Shown piece after piece: positions 30,440 through 43,300 of a stretch of 64,000 bases of DNA (positions are counted from its first letter, which is position 1; each line of letters begins with the position of its first letter). The stretch spans positions 62,001 to 126,000 of the forward strand of contig NBIV01000078.1 of the NCBI GenBank assembly GCA_003194525.1, read 5' to 3'. The position numbers and the translations under genes are program-made. Under the pieces are notes generated by a model. It was not told the DNA's origin, searched no databases, and was given only the letters and a program-made list of their open reading frames with translations. Origin of the DNA: Gracilariopsis chorda. Taxonomy: Eukaryota > Rhodophyta > Florideophyceae > Gracilariales > Gracilariaceae.

Positions 30440-33400
30440 TAGGGGAATTTCAGATGTGCCTCACCAAATGCTGCAGGTGCTATGGCAAACTCTGGAAGTG
30501 CTAAAGCCAATAATGAAGGTGCCACAGCAAGTTCGGTGAGGCCCAGAGTGAAATCAGGGATCGCAAGGCGGAGCGCCGGAGGTTTTCACGTTAACATCAA
30601 TGCATCATGGCCAGAGACTGGACGACCTTGACGAGTACCAGTTTCCCGATCTTGATGAGATGGAGCTGGGTGAGAGCGGACCAGACGTGCAGAGACTTAT
30701 CGTCCCACACATAGAAAAAGAAAAAATTACTCCTACACTTGTGTCATTCGCTGAAACAAACTGTTCCATGGCTGCTGTCCTACCAAAATGTTACCCCATG
30801 CCTAGATGTTTCTAGTTTTTGAAAGTGCGTTTGTCTCAGATTCTTCTACATATGGTTTCTGCACCTCTTCTACAAATGTGTGCAGAGCAGATGCCCATTG
30901 CGATGAAATTCGAAGAGAATAGGATAACTTCTGTTTACCCACAGCCGCCGCAGCAGCCTGCTATGCCCCAAGGAAAAGAAGAAGAGCAGATGCCTGTTCT
31001 TACGAAACTTGGAGAAAATACGATCACTTCTGCTCCCTTTAAGACACCAAAGTACCAGCTACGGCATTTGCAGCAGCACCAAGAGCAGCTTGATACCACA
31101 ATCATGCAGTCTTCTGGACGTCCTGAGTGAGGATTTAATGAATTTTACTAAGAGTACGATGCCATCGCAGATCAGGGATGCAATGACCCGGCGATCCGTG
31201 CAAGCGTGTAATAGTTCGAGAAGATTCCCACTGTGAGTCAAGAGCGATGCAGAAGATGCGGTGAGCAGCCGCACAGGATCAACTTCTGCCCGTACCCAGA
31301 CTGGACATTAAAAATCACTAGCTGCAAGCATTGCAGTAGTGTTTTCATGAGAAAGCAGGTAACACAAGGTTGCTTTTAAATGAGAAAAATTTCTGGATGG
31401 GGCGTTGTGTTCCCCATAAAGCATAGCGACAAGTTATTTTGGAGTCTGTACACTCTCAAAGCAATGCCATCGGATTTCTTCACCTTCAGTACACTCTTCG
31501 TGACGACCCAAGCGTTGATGGAGTTTTCCTATATCACGAGAGGCTGTACATCCTTTTTCAGATTTGAGGCATATGCTGCTTTCGATCCCCTCACTCAAAA
31601 ACAGAACAACATGCACTGTTACTTTCAGTGAAATACCAGTCAGATTTTCTTGTCTCAATCTCTCTTTTGGCACACCAGTTCTTGTGGGTTCATTTCTGGC
31701 ACCTACGTGAGAAACATTGTTCTCAAGTAGTACCGGGTGGTCCAACCCAGGCCGAAAGCGGGGCTCAAGCGGTAGCGGTCTATGCTTTGCAGGCAAAAAC
31801 AGCATGCAGAGCATATAATTGATATCACCTTACAACGTAACAAGAAGTAGTCGTACGTGGTTACAAAGGAACCTGAAGGGCCATTGTGAGTGCGCCTCAT
31901 GCATATACAGGTTTCCTCCCTGAAGCTGCTCGTGGAGAAGTGTTAACAATGATGGAGGCGCTCGTCGGTGATACGACTGGCCTGTACCAAGAGGAGTGTC
32001 AAGTACTACGATTTGTAGAAAACAACTGTCACAAAGGAGCACGATGCAGTGATCGGTCCTCATACTGCAGGTGCTGAAGCTGGGAGGACTGCAAATGCCA
32101 CACGCAGTCCGCAATCGCGATACTTCCTTTTAAAACCCGCATCCAAACTTGCAGTGCAAAGTACTTTCTCTTTTCCCTACCCTTACGGCAATCACCACAA
32201 ACTGCTTGAAATAGGCCTCTTTTTAGATGTCAAAAACTATACCTAGCAAAACTTTGGTCTCAGGGTCAACGAATGGAAGCTCCGAGAGCTCATTTGCGTT
32301 AAGAACGGGAATCGACGCCGTTACTCAGACAAAATCGTTCTCAACAGTTGACCTTAGACAAAGATATGGATGGGTTGCAAAAATACATCGATGTAATAGG
32401 ATTGTAATCTTTAGGAAGAAAGAAGAAGTTGCACATTGTACAAAAACAAGAAAGGCAGTAGGTGCAAAAGCAAGCCTGTCAAGTGTCACCATCCTCGTTT
32501 CTGCAAGAGGGCATATCTTTCTTCCTGATGACTTGATAAACTCAGCAGCGTATTGGAAGAACAAAATCATAGATGTAAAGCAGGTAGCGACACGAAAAAG
32601 ACGCTCTCTTTTCATTACAATTACTATAAACATCTGGAAAGAGGCCATGAAGCAGCTTAGCATGGACCACAGCATCCGTCCGTCGTTTCCGGCAAAAAGC
32701 TACTGCCTTATACTGTATGATCTACCGGATTTTATTGCAAAGGTCTGTAATCAGTACGCAAATGAATTCATGAAGGATTTTGAGAAGATAGCAGAGCATA
32801 TATTTAGAATAAGGTGATTGGGGGTTGCAAAAAAGCTTCAAAAGCGAAATTTTATTTCTCCATCATATCTTCTTGTGGCTTGAAAAGAATATGATTGTAA
32901 AACCTGATATGGTCAGAGAGCTGATTCGTGCAGAATTGCCCTTTCCCAGTGTGGACGGCGTGTTGTGAGCTCTAGGCAGTCCAAAAACATGCCTTTTTGC
33001 TCTTCTCATTGCTGTAATCCCGCCGGGTGGTGTAGGTTTGGATATAAGAGTCCATGATTATGCCGGAGACGTACATTGAAGTGGGGAATATTTGCGCTGT
33101 ATACAGCAGTAGGAGAAAAGAAGTCGTCATGATTTTGGCGTACGATCCAAATCTCAAAAGATGTGCTGCTCAACAGAAAACAGGGAATGCATGCAAGGAG
33201 AGGTATCCGTTGCATACCTGATCATGTACGCGTTTATGAAGTCCAAAGCACAAACGTTGGTGCTCACTGACAGTAGAGCAAATGAGGCTTGCTTGTATAG
33301 TGAGCACCAAAAAGAGGCACGGATTCAGAATGATATTCGTGCGTGCATGCCTGGGCAGGTGGTGGGCGCGGTAAAAGCAGCTTGAAAACCTTTTGAGTTT

Positions 33401-34205
33401 TGCAGTTTGCAACCATAGCTGGAGTAGAGTGACTAGGCACACACTGAGAAGAAAACTGATCCTTTCTGCGGAGAGGTACAAATCCGATCTAATCTGTTTG
33501 CAGCCTACTGTGTTGGGGAGACACTTAGCAAGGACCGATGCGAGTGTGAACGTCGACTATGAAAGGCTAGAATTGTATCTCACGGTTCCTACACGTGTGC
33601 GTAATTAATGTGATGAGCACAGCCTTCAAATGCTCCCAGACAACTGCGCTGTCACTCAGGTACGTTGTAGAGCGCACGGCAAACGAGCAGAATTTCACAA
33701 GGATGTAAAAAGTGTTACCATCTGACATCAAGGTCTTCGAATTTTGTTTGGTGGTCAAGAATCACGGCTACAGCTCTTACGAAAACACAAACCACACACC
33801 TGGATGAAATGTATCGTGAAGTGGTGATTGCAAGCAAACAGGTTACCAACAGATCCGAGTTTGCTATTGTTTTTCAAAAAGAAGTGCAGAGCTAGAGCAT
33901 GCTCTCGAAGTTAAAATGCATGGTTGTTACACTATACATAAAAGACGCAGATCCGGAAAAAATGGCCATCGAAAACTGGGAAGCGCTATCTACTGACATA
34001 CGTGTGGGCGATGAGCAGCAGCAAAAGCAAGGAATATGTGGACTTGCGTCGAAGGTGTCAGAGCGGCATGGTGGACGATGGCTTTTCAATCACATATTCT
34101 TCTCGCAGTATCTACAGCAGACGTTTGCAGCGTTGACTGACACAGATCGAGCTACAACAACTCTAGACTCGTCCGGGGTGCAACATGCATCAAAGATGCA
34201 CTGAA
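30440..34205 (+). pseudogene. Strongly decayed Helitron copy D (Rep remnant)
   Basis: Plus-strand fragments align with the Rep gene of Helitrons A and B but are much more diverged. An N-terminal Cys region has CRRCGEQPHRINFCP and CKHC. The frame at 32227-32817 contains SLFITITINIWKEAMKQLSM followed by a QYANEFMKDF helix, matching the Rep core. A CRFGY relic lies near 33030. QNDIRACMPGQVVGAVKAA (about 33330) matches copy B at 42787, and DIRVGDEQQQ... with SERHGG at 33990-34075 matches DRHGGW there. HUH residues are destroyed and no helicase motifs are visible. Upstream, 30460-30540 encodes a short Ala/Gly/Asn repeat. Ends were not found. Confidence 0.75.
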
Positions 34206-35204
34206 GATACAAAACTTTGGAATTATGATTAATACAAGTCATTGAAAGCCTCATTACACCATGCAACCAAATAAAATCACTAAAGGACCGAGTAATCACT
34301 TAGTAAGAAGTGAAATTTCAGCAGAGATCGGTAGGTTCTAGAAATACGTACCTTCTCAACCTCCTTCGAGATATCACTCAGTGAGAAGGAATACTTACTG
34401 AAATGACAGCCTTCATGTGCATTTCAACGTTGTTGTGCATTGGTTTCCACGCTTAAAATATCTTGCTCGAACGTATCGTAGCAATGCAGGACACCAGAAA
34501 CAGCAGTACAAGTCCTTCGTGCAGATACCATCTTTGATCTCAACGTGCGGCAGTGCTTCGCAAGAAACAGGTTCGCATTGCGTTTGAGGCGTTCCTGCTT
34601 TGAAAGAAACCTTGTGAACTCATGGATGCGTTGGGCTATGAGCTTCTATGTAGTAAAAAAAAAACTTCACCTTTGTTTAAAAACTTGACGATCGCTCTAT
34701 AGGTCGACTACTCACTGCTGCTTTTTAATTCTGCCGCAGGTATACACAGAGACTTATTCAAGTGAAAATGTGAGAACTTTGTCCACAAACACTCTCAAAT
34801 AATTATTATGGAACATTGATATGTGGAAATGGTGCTCATTTCAAGTGCTGTACCTCACCAAAGAAGTACGGCAAGCATATGATTCGGCATTTGCGTCGCT
34901 CCTATGTTCCGCTGCACATGGAACCGTACCTACAGACAAGTCACTATCAATCAGATCAACCGGAACAGCATGTTTCGTTCTGTGAGAGTGGCTCTGAACA
35001 TGCTGCAAGAAGGAAGTGGATCCCAGCAAAATGATCATTTCATCCGTGAATCAGTTGGCTGTCGAAAATAATGTGGCAACGTGAAATCTATTTCCCAGTG
35101 AGCCCTTCATTCTTTTTTCGGCTATGAATGTAAAAATAACCATAGACCGAACCTAGAGGCCAACGATACCAATATTTTCGTTACCAGGTTTCCATATCAA
35201 TATA
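34206..35204. other. No gene seen
   Basis: Likely includes the degenerate remainder of Helitron D, but no helicase motif can be recognised in any frame. Confidence 0.4.
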
Positions 35205-35505
35205 CAGTATGCCTATATACGAAGACCAAAAATGGCCCAAATCTGCCCAAAATGTGACAGGGAAACAGTTTCTGTTCCAAAAGATGAGAGAACAGGTATC
35301 GATGGAAGATAAACAGGTTTGATTTTGAAACATGTGGCCAAAAGTTGGCCAATATACGGCCAAGATATGGCTATGACGCTGTAAAGACTTTGGATTTCTT
35401 TTCAATAGGTACACGCACTTCCAAAATTTGGACTTAACATGCCACATTTTGGTCACATTTCGATCATATTTGGGCCATTTTTGATGTTCATAGGCATATA
35501 TGCGA
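35205..35505. mobile_element. MITE-like element with long terminal inverted repeats
   Basis: The left end (GTATGCCTATA..., 35208 onward) and the reverse complement of the right end (ending near 35505) align over about 50 bp. Both contain the shared core CAAAAATGGCCCAAAT and then AAATGTGAC. The interior, about 200 bp, is non-coding with several TGGCCAA motifs. Size, TIRs and lack of coding capacity fit a miniature inverted-repeat transposable element. The target site duplication is not clear. Confidence 0.75.
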
Positions 35506-37656
35506 CTAGGAGAGTACCGCCTTATACCTTGGTCTTAAAGATTTGTATGCCAATTATGGTCATTCGAAACGAGCTGAATCTCGCTGTCGTTGATACAAAG
35601 CTGTACATAGTCTTATGCGTCGATCAGTATAAAATGAAGATTACTGGATTCTAAGGTAGCAAAAAAACGTGCTTAAGCAACAGGGCCAGCATCGCATCGA
35701 CTTTGAATATTCTTTGGCAAATAATCCCACGACTTCAATGCAGTTTCCCACTGGATTGACTTTGTAGCCAATAATCACAAAGCACGATGCAGAACCTTGA
35801 CTTTTTTGGTTGTGAACTTGCGATTAATATTTTTCTGTGCCGTTCAGCTGTACTTCACATTGTTACGCGTCAGAAGAACCGATCATGCGCAGCTTCTGCA
35901 TGACCCAAAACTTACATGTGGTAGCACGCAAACCATCCATTATGTGCGTGTGGGTATCTAAACAATGCCTGCTGCTCTGTGAATAGCTCTAGAGACGTCC
36001 AGCGACTCAATAATATAGTTGCTAGCGCTGCAGCTATTTGTGAAGTAACACCCAATTGTCATTGCACGCAATTTGACCTGCACGCGTTGGTCAGAAATAA
36101 CTAAAATAAACAATGACGCCATACTATTTTGGCTCCGGTGCAGCCTGCAGAATCTCTGTTGCTGTGTGGCGTCAGGAGTATTCGGCGTTCCGATGCACAC
36201 TTTTTGCCTAAGTCGCTGAGGATGATTCATACCAGGACAGTAATTCCGGGTAACCGGGGGTACCCATATGGGCTATTGGTGGATGCATTGGGTGATGCCG
36301 CTCATATGTGGATGGTACCACTAATTTGGTTGTCGCATAGTAGGTGCTTGCCAGGGCGCACACGCCTATAATATCTAGATATTTTATGATTAGCAGTACC
36401 TAGGAGTGGCTGTCCATGCGGAGCTTAGTCGCCAACGCTTGGACCTTCTCAGAAAACGGGGACAAGGAGGGCATGAACCCAAGTCCCTTGTCTTGCATCC
36501 TTACTCGGATTTCCGAAACTAGTGCATGACTTGCGGCTTACCGCGCCCTTCCTAGCGCATCCCTCGCCAATCGCTTACCCTTGATTACACGTTCCATCGC
36601 GCACCACTATTCGGGATATCTACAGGACACTCGCCGCTGCAAGTGGCACCCTTTCGTATAGGGTTACTTGTGCGATCACCGCGAGCTACCGAATCGCTCT
36701 AGGGAAGTATTGGTGATACCACATGCTGCACCAAGACATGGATGGATCTGAAAGCATATTGTTGTCAAATGCATTCAAGATTGAATGGTATTTGTAATTA
36801 GCTTTGAGATCAACGCACAAGAGTCTTTTCATCTGACTTTCTAAACCAATTAATGCTGACAGTCATTATACTTTTTGATATGCCATTAAAGAAAACTATA
36901 TGAATTTTACTGCTCGTTAATAGTTCGAAGCTCACCTTTCCGTAGTCTCCACAGATTCTCCTACAACTCCCCAAAAAACAACCCCGGAATAACGTTTCCT
37001 AGCATCTCCAACTATTTTCTCTACTCCAATTCAAAGATTCAATATGATGCATTGTTGATGTAGTTCTATTGAGGAGAGTGATTGGCAACTGGTGTACCTA
37101 AAATGTTATCACATGTTTAGTGTTTGAATTTGAAATACAATCTGTAACAATTTTATTCTGCGTAATGCCAAGCAGCTCCGTTACACTTTGCTGATTGGAA
37201 TTGAGTAGAGCCAGCTTGGCTATGTAGCAGATCACGTTGTAATGTGTCGCTTATACTGCTCATCTCAGCGAATGGCACTTCACACATCTAAGGGGGGGTA
37301 CACCAATATTTGGACAAAATCCTAAAAAAGTGCAGTATCTCAACAAACAAACCTCTTCTAGAGCCATAACGCATCTCAAACGAAGCATGACAGTTCCGTT
37401 ATTCATCCCAGGGAACAAAACAGTCTGAGGCCAGAAAAAAATTCGTAAGGTTGAAAACCCCATCCACCCCAAGTGACGAAAACAATGGACAAAGACCGGA
37501 CAGCCATGGCGCGTCGGCGCAGTACAATGAACATTATTTGATACATATAAAGCTGCAAACGTCATGAAAACAGCTTCTTTATTGCAGTTGTTTGACGCCT
37601 CGCAATCGTGCGCTTGAGCGACACCGACCACTGTCGATCAGGATAGCGTTCGATGC
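35506..37656. other. No convincing gene
   Basis: Short frames only. A patch around 36129-36371 reads VIPGNRGYPYGLL, faintly like a DDE transposase of the Harbinger type, but this is too short to call. 36420-36720 is GC-richer without a long frame. 36730-37240 is AT-rich. Confidence 0.4.
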
Positions 37657-39208
37657 TTATCTGGGATAGAAGTCCTGGTCAGCCTGGAAACGCGCAGAAG
37701 CTCGTAGATGTAGCTGTAGGAGTGCATCAGCCACTTGCAAACGTGCAAGCTCTTTTCGATGCTCCGCAGTGCTCTTCGCAATATCAAAGGCGCGTTTGTC
37801 TCGCCCCATTTCCAGAACCTTTTTTGTGGTCTTAACACACCGATTACTTATATCAACGAACCCATAATCAAACATCTGCACATTAGAGCCCAGAACTTTG
37901 TCCCTGCATTCTGTGCAGCGCTGCATAAATAGTCCTTCCATCTCGTCCACAGAAATTACTCTGCACCCGGTAGATGTAGCAGGCCGTGGCACACTCAGTA
38001 AACGCTCTGGAGCCAAAGTCCACAGTGCAGCACGGCGAAACCCTGACTTGATAACGTCTCTAGTAAAGGAACAGCAATATGCCTCACGTAGAAACGCAGT
38101 AGATCAAAACATATCGATCTCACCGTGGTGGTCGCTAAGCGAAATATCGGCACTGATGCGATTCAAGTAGGATTGCAATGATGAAAACATAACCGTATCT
38201 AACGGCTGAGTTTTTTCGGATTTTGTGCTGGAAGTGTGTACACAATTATGTTGTTCTGATGGAAACGATCAAGTACTTCAAGCGATATGTGCGCACGATA
38301 CGCGTTGTATATCAGTAAGATCTTCCTTCCATTCGCCGTTAAATCTTTTGATTAGTCTATAAACCTGTCTGCCCATGCACGAAAGTGGATGATGCCAACC
38401 CCACCATTTTCGGCCCTTTTAGCTACCACCAAACCATGTGGTAGATTCGTCGCTGGTGTTTCTGGTGTCCGACGCCACCACGCAGAACTGTACGATGAGG
38501 AATACGGGTTCCTTTGAAAACGACGAGAAGAGAGCCGACGTTTTCAGTAGAACTTACAACAAGCATCATAGTCACTCTATGTTTGTAAGCACATTCATTC
38601 ATTACCATATCCACCAAGCCCTTACGCGGTAACAGCCTGCTCTGCGAGTTCACACCAGATAATTCCTGGTCGTGGGTTACACCGACCTCGTAGAGATTGA
38701 ACATTCGTGAAACGTTGATATTGCACTCCTTGATAATCTTTTTGAGTGAGGCAAAATGATGTGTTCATTTTTCGCCAATGACTGCTTTGTAGCGCTTGTT
38801 TTCTTGCGAGAGGGCACAGACCAAAGACAATATTTGCGCATAGCGTTTGCCAAATGATCCGAGAAAATAATCGGAGACATCATTTTGTTTGAAGGGTGAT
38901 TTAGTTAGGCGTTCGTGGGAGAGAGTTTGGCGAAATGTTTGTATCCCTTCTCGTTTTTGATGGTTGGTTAAAGATGTTCTGCGTGCAGTGAATCGCCAAA
39001 GAAAGCACAAAACTGTCTCCTCCTCGTGCTCTGTAAGGCCTCCACGCCATCCACGTCGGGAGTTTTGAAAATGCTTTAGGCGGTAGTGCAGAGTGGCGCG
39101 CAGCAGGCCGAACTCGCGTGCAACTTTGTGATAGGGGCGTCCATCTGGTTTGGCAGCAATAGCACTTTGAAAAAGGGTCTCACAGGACTCCTTGGATGGG
39201 TTTGCCAT
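37657..39208 (-). pseudogene. Decayed pogo/Tigger-type transposase
   Basis: Minus-strand pieces line up with a DDE_1 (pogo/CENP-B-like) transposase. The N-terminus (ATG at 39208) has a psq-type helix-turn-helix, YHKVAREFGLLRATLHYRLK, followed by a second DNA-binding region. 38704-38423 has FNLYEVGVTHDQ, where the first catalytic Asp of the usual NxDE is Tyr, then VTMMLVVS and VVFKGTRIP. Around 38330-38160 come ILLIYNAYRAH (second Asp replaced by Asn) and NNIIVYTLPAQ, equivalents of the LLxDxHxxH and LPPHTTHxxQPLD motifs. The C-terminus (38016-37657) is basic with a cysteine pair (RCTEC). Several frameshifts and a TGA occur. Terminal inverted repeats were not found. Helitron B starts 55 bp upstream of its ATG. 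Confidence 0.82.
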
Positions 39209-39367
39209 TGTCTTGGGAGGGGCGTGGGACAAGTTTGGCGATGAGAATGCCGTTGAGGGTAGTATAACCTACCTAAGGATTGCTCTCTGACAACGATCAA
39301 GTTGACCCCTTACAATACATCAATAAACGCAAATTCATTTCCCTCCAAACGACTAGCCAAATTTGCC

Positions 39368-39745
39368 CTACTGGTGCGAATCAGTCGAGCACGTGTAGGA
39401 TCTGTCACTCTCGATACCCTCAACTTCTATCAGCCCCGTTGAACCCGTCTCACACATGGATATCTCTGACGGCGAGCGAACGGGCAAATCCTTGCTACAT
39501 CCATTCAGGTGGTAGCCTTCCAATTCCGTGTACACGGTGTCGATCTTCAAGCCAATGGAGCAAAAAATCTCTTCCAAAAGAAAGCAATTGACATTGCCAC
39601 GGTACACATCAATGTGCTTCAATCCAGCCTATATTATGCACAAGTTTTCCAATAATGTGCCCAAGCGCGGTAGAATAGCATCCTTACGGTCGCGCAAACG
39701 GCAGAGTTGTAGGTAGCGAACCTCTGTTTGGGACATATCGGCCAT
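39368..39745 (-). pseudogene. Helitron B accessory ORF (one early stop)
   Basis: Starts MADMSQTEVRYLQLCRLRD at 39745 and runs 126 codons to TAG at 39368, broken by a single in-frame TAG after NLCII. Copy A has CAG at that codon, so the ancestral ORF was open there. It is transcribed away from Rep. The C-terminal half is acidic and Ser/Thr rich with scattered cysteines. No family recognised; its conservation in both copies suggests a role in the life of the element. Confidence 0.75.
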
Positions 39746-39839
39746 GGTTCTAGACGATAGTTGAAACGAAGAAGTAGAGTGAAATAAGTTGTAGGTGGCT
39801 GCTTGGAGAAAAGTTTTCTGTAACTTTATGGGGCGTTCT

Positions 39840-40150
39840 AGCTTAAGTACACAATCTTCAGCACATTCGACAATAGGTAAAATAGAAACCTATCCTATCC
39901 AAAGAACATAATAAAAAAAATATAGTACAACCTACGTGTTCCCTTCTAACAAAAATAGTTGTAGTTTACTGCGCATTACTGCAAACGTATACCCTTCTAA
40001 CAAAAATAGTTTTAATCTATGTATTGCATACGTAGGCCACAATTTTCTACAAACGCAGAACGCTGTAACAAGAATAGGTACGAACTATACGTTGCATACG
40101 TAGGTAAATCGTACTTGATATTTATTGACGTCTGAAACCAAGACCAAATA
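39840..40150. promoter_or_regulatory. Helitron B intergenic tract with tandem repeats
   Basis: Counterpart of 18060-18340 in inverted orientation. CCCTTCTAACAAAAATAGTT occurs twice (about 39940 and 39991), and TGCATACGTAGG-like motifs recur. The tract separates the divergent accessory and Rep genes. Confidence 0.6.
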
Positions 40151-40377
40151 AGAATGCAATGCATATGTACTTAGTAAAGTACAACGTATTCAAACTATGA
40201 AGGTACTGCTGGTGTCAGGAACATCTTGAGACAATGAAGACAGTATGTATTCGTATATGTCAGGCAGGAAACTATTGTGCAACACCAGTTCTCAACTTAA
40301 GGGGCAGAGACGGTACATGTTCCATCGAGAGGTGATGACTAAATCTCTCAATCTCTCTCCAGTTCCCGCAGTCCGAC

Positions 40378-43300
40378 ATGAACTCTTCTTCGCATCGACC
40401 GCCATCACCACGTGGTGGTCACCGGTCAGGAGCAGGCCATCGTCCGAGAGAGATTATACAGCCCGTGCATCATCGAGACGTAACCGATGAGCTTGCGCAG
40501 GTGAACTTAGGAACTAGAACCGAGCTTTCCCAAAATTTTATGGAACCTCATAATCCTGAAGAGCTTTACTTGAACTCCTCTTATTCTTCCGGCATTCAAC
40601 AGGAACGAGATTGGAAGGTTATGTGGCTCGCTGGGAGACCTTGCCAAGGCATTCAGTATGGAGCAAACTATGTCTGGGATGCAAGGGCAGAAAATATTCG
40701 TCAAGGTTTTGCACGTCCATGCTCTTCATATCCGGAGTACCAACCAATCACTGGCACACTTCCAGCGTGTTGTGGAACGTGTGGTGCAAACAGCCATCGA
40801 GCAATTCGTTGTCCTCTCAAAGATTCGGGTTGGATGCTTCGTATTCGTATGTGCAAAAATTTTGGTGCAGCTATGCTTGTTGCAGAGAGCGAAGGAACAT
40901 GCTGTGGGTATAAAAGCTCCAGATCTCTTGGAGTTTCTTTCCGACGAGTGCATATCAATTCAAAACTTGAAGACATATATCGCTTGCGTTCTTTTCAAAC
41001 GCTATCAACACACGTAAATGTGTTAATTGCAACCGTGGTCACATTCATGGATACGAAGTACGTTCGGGGAGGAGGTCCGTCATTTCCTCGACTTCAAGGC
41101 AATGTGTCTCTTTCTGTTCCAGGCCAGGACGTGCGCTACACATATTTGTGGTCCGAAGCTCCTTCCAGTCTTAATTCAAGAGATTATTCTTCTTCTTTCA
41201 TGAGAAAAATGGTGTCTAACCCAAGTATCTGATACATGGTTCCAAACCTATACGATCTCATGCAACCAAAACCAGATATTCTCCGACAGAGATATAGAAA
41301 TTTTTTCAGACCGATGAAAGGGTTCGCAGGAAATCAAACGCAGACGAGTCTACTCTGGACATCTCTACAGACCCTATTCAGGAAAAATTAATGGTCTGGA
41401 ATTATCAAGGTGCCCAAGAAGACCGAATCCAGGTGAGCTCCGGTGCAGGACCGTTACCAGAAGAACGCCGAGGCAGATCTCTTGCAATGAGAGCTTTGTC
41501 GTAGAGCCAAGTTGACTGTTCAAGTTGGAAGCCCCAGTTGCCCAGCTGGTAAGGGGAAGAGAATCCCATCACATGTCAACCGGAAATCTTCGACGTCGAG
41601 TTGTTACGTACAAGCGTTTGAAACCTGATTGAATGCACGGTGAGAAGGGAGCTTTTCCACTGCTCTACCCTTACGGTGAGATTCATGCCCCGTATGATAC
41701 AGCAACATATATTTCATCAAGGGATGCGAACAACCGAGACTAAAGGATCCTAACATGGGCAGAACACTCTAAGCAAAGACTGTACACCGATAATGTGCTG
41801 CTGAAGTCTAATACTTTTCTTCAGCAATGGTTGCTTCGTACTAGCACAAAAATTGAAGACTTGATACTTCGTTACTTGGAAACAAAACTGATGAGAATGG
41901 TTGAAGAATGGGAGCTGCGGGCTGGAACCCATACCGGAACAGATGAACTTGGCCCTCCCGGTAAATTTTTCCTTCCAGATAATCACAAAACTCTCCGGCG
42001 TACTGGAGACAAAACCGACTGGATGTGCAAGCAATGGTCGCTCGACTGGGCTCCCCGACGCTTTTCGTCACAGTCAGAATGAACGTATGGCGGGAAGAGA
42101 TGAAAAGGCTCAGTATGGACAACGAAAACACCAGAGCATTTTTCTCCATAGGAAGACAGAAGCCATCCTTTTTGATAGGCCAAATCTTATTGCAAGAGTG
42201 TACAACCAGTATGCAAATTCAATCATGAAGGATCTACAGAATAATTCAGAAGAGCTCTTTGGCTTCAAATGCATTGGGATTGCCGCCAAACTTGAGTTCC
42301 AGGAAAGAAATACTCCACATCATCACATTCTTCTTTGGTTGGAGGGGGGCATAAATAAAGATCCTGAGATCATTGACAATTTGATCAAAGCTGAACTGCA
42401 TCGGGGCGACTCGACTGAGGACCAGGAACTCCGAAAATTGGTGAAGAAATTCAATATGCACAGACACTATCCATATTGCCATGGTCGTACCTCTGACGGG
42501 AGGTGCAGATTTGGGTATGATCCACAAGAAATTTTGGCTGAAACAACGATATATCAGTACAAAAACCGAGTGACCTACTGAAGAAGAAGGACAGAAGATT
42601 TCAAAGTGATTCTCTACAATCCAGAACTCACAATGAAGTACAAGGCTCACATCAAAGTTGAAAGAACCCAAGTTGGCAGCGCCGTAGCATATCTGATGAC
42701 GTATGCTTTCAAGAGTGCCGAAGAACAGGATTGGGTTGTATCAACTTGAACGGAAACCCAATCAAGTGCACAAAGTGACATGCTTCAAAATGAGATCAGG
42801 GCGTACATGAGAGCGAGAGTGGTGGGCGCGGTTGAAGCTGCATGGAACCTCTTTGAGGTCAGGCATGTTCGCATCAATCCAACTGTACAGGCACTTGACA
42901 TACATCTCCGTGGAGAGCGACAGGTTTTGATTCGAAATGTAAGACTGCCTAGACGTCTGAAGTCTTCCCTGCTGGAAAGATATTTCAGAAGAACCTCCCG
43001 GTACATGGACTTGGACTACATGACATACTACGAGAATGTACGTGTATACGATAAGCTACCCCTCTCTGCACCAGAGTCTGACTCCACTCAGGATGGAGCA
43101 AATCCACGAATTTACGTAGTGCAGCCATCCGAAAATGATCAAACTGTGACTAGAATTAGATTTGCTTCTCCCGCAAATCCCGAACTATTCGCTCTTCGAT
43201 TATTGCTCATGAACTCTGCATTCAGCTCCTTTGATGATCCGAAACGTGTTGGGAGCGAATACTACTCAACGTGTAGAGAAACGGCAGTAGCCCGTGGACT

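Noticed and set aside
36129-36371. Possible Harbinger-type transposase relic (VIPGNRGYPYG)
   Set aside because: Only one short motif-like stretch and no catalytic residues or TIRs.
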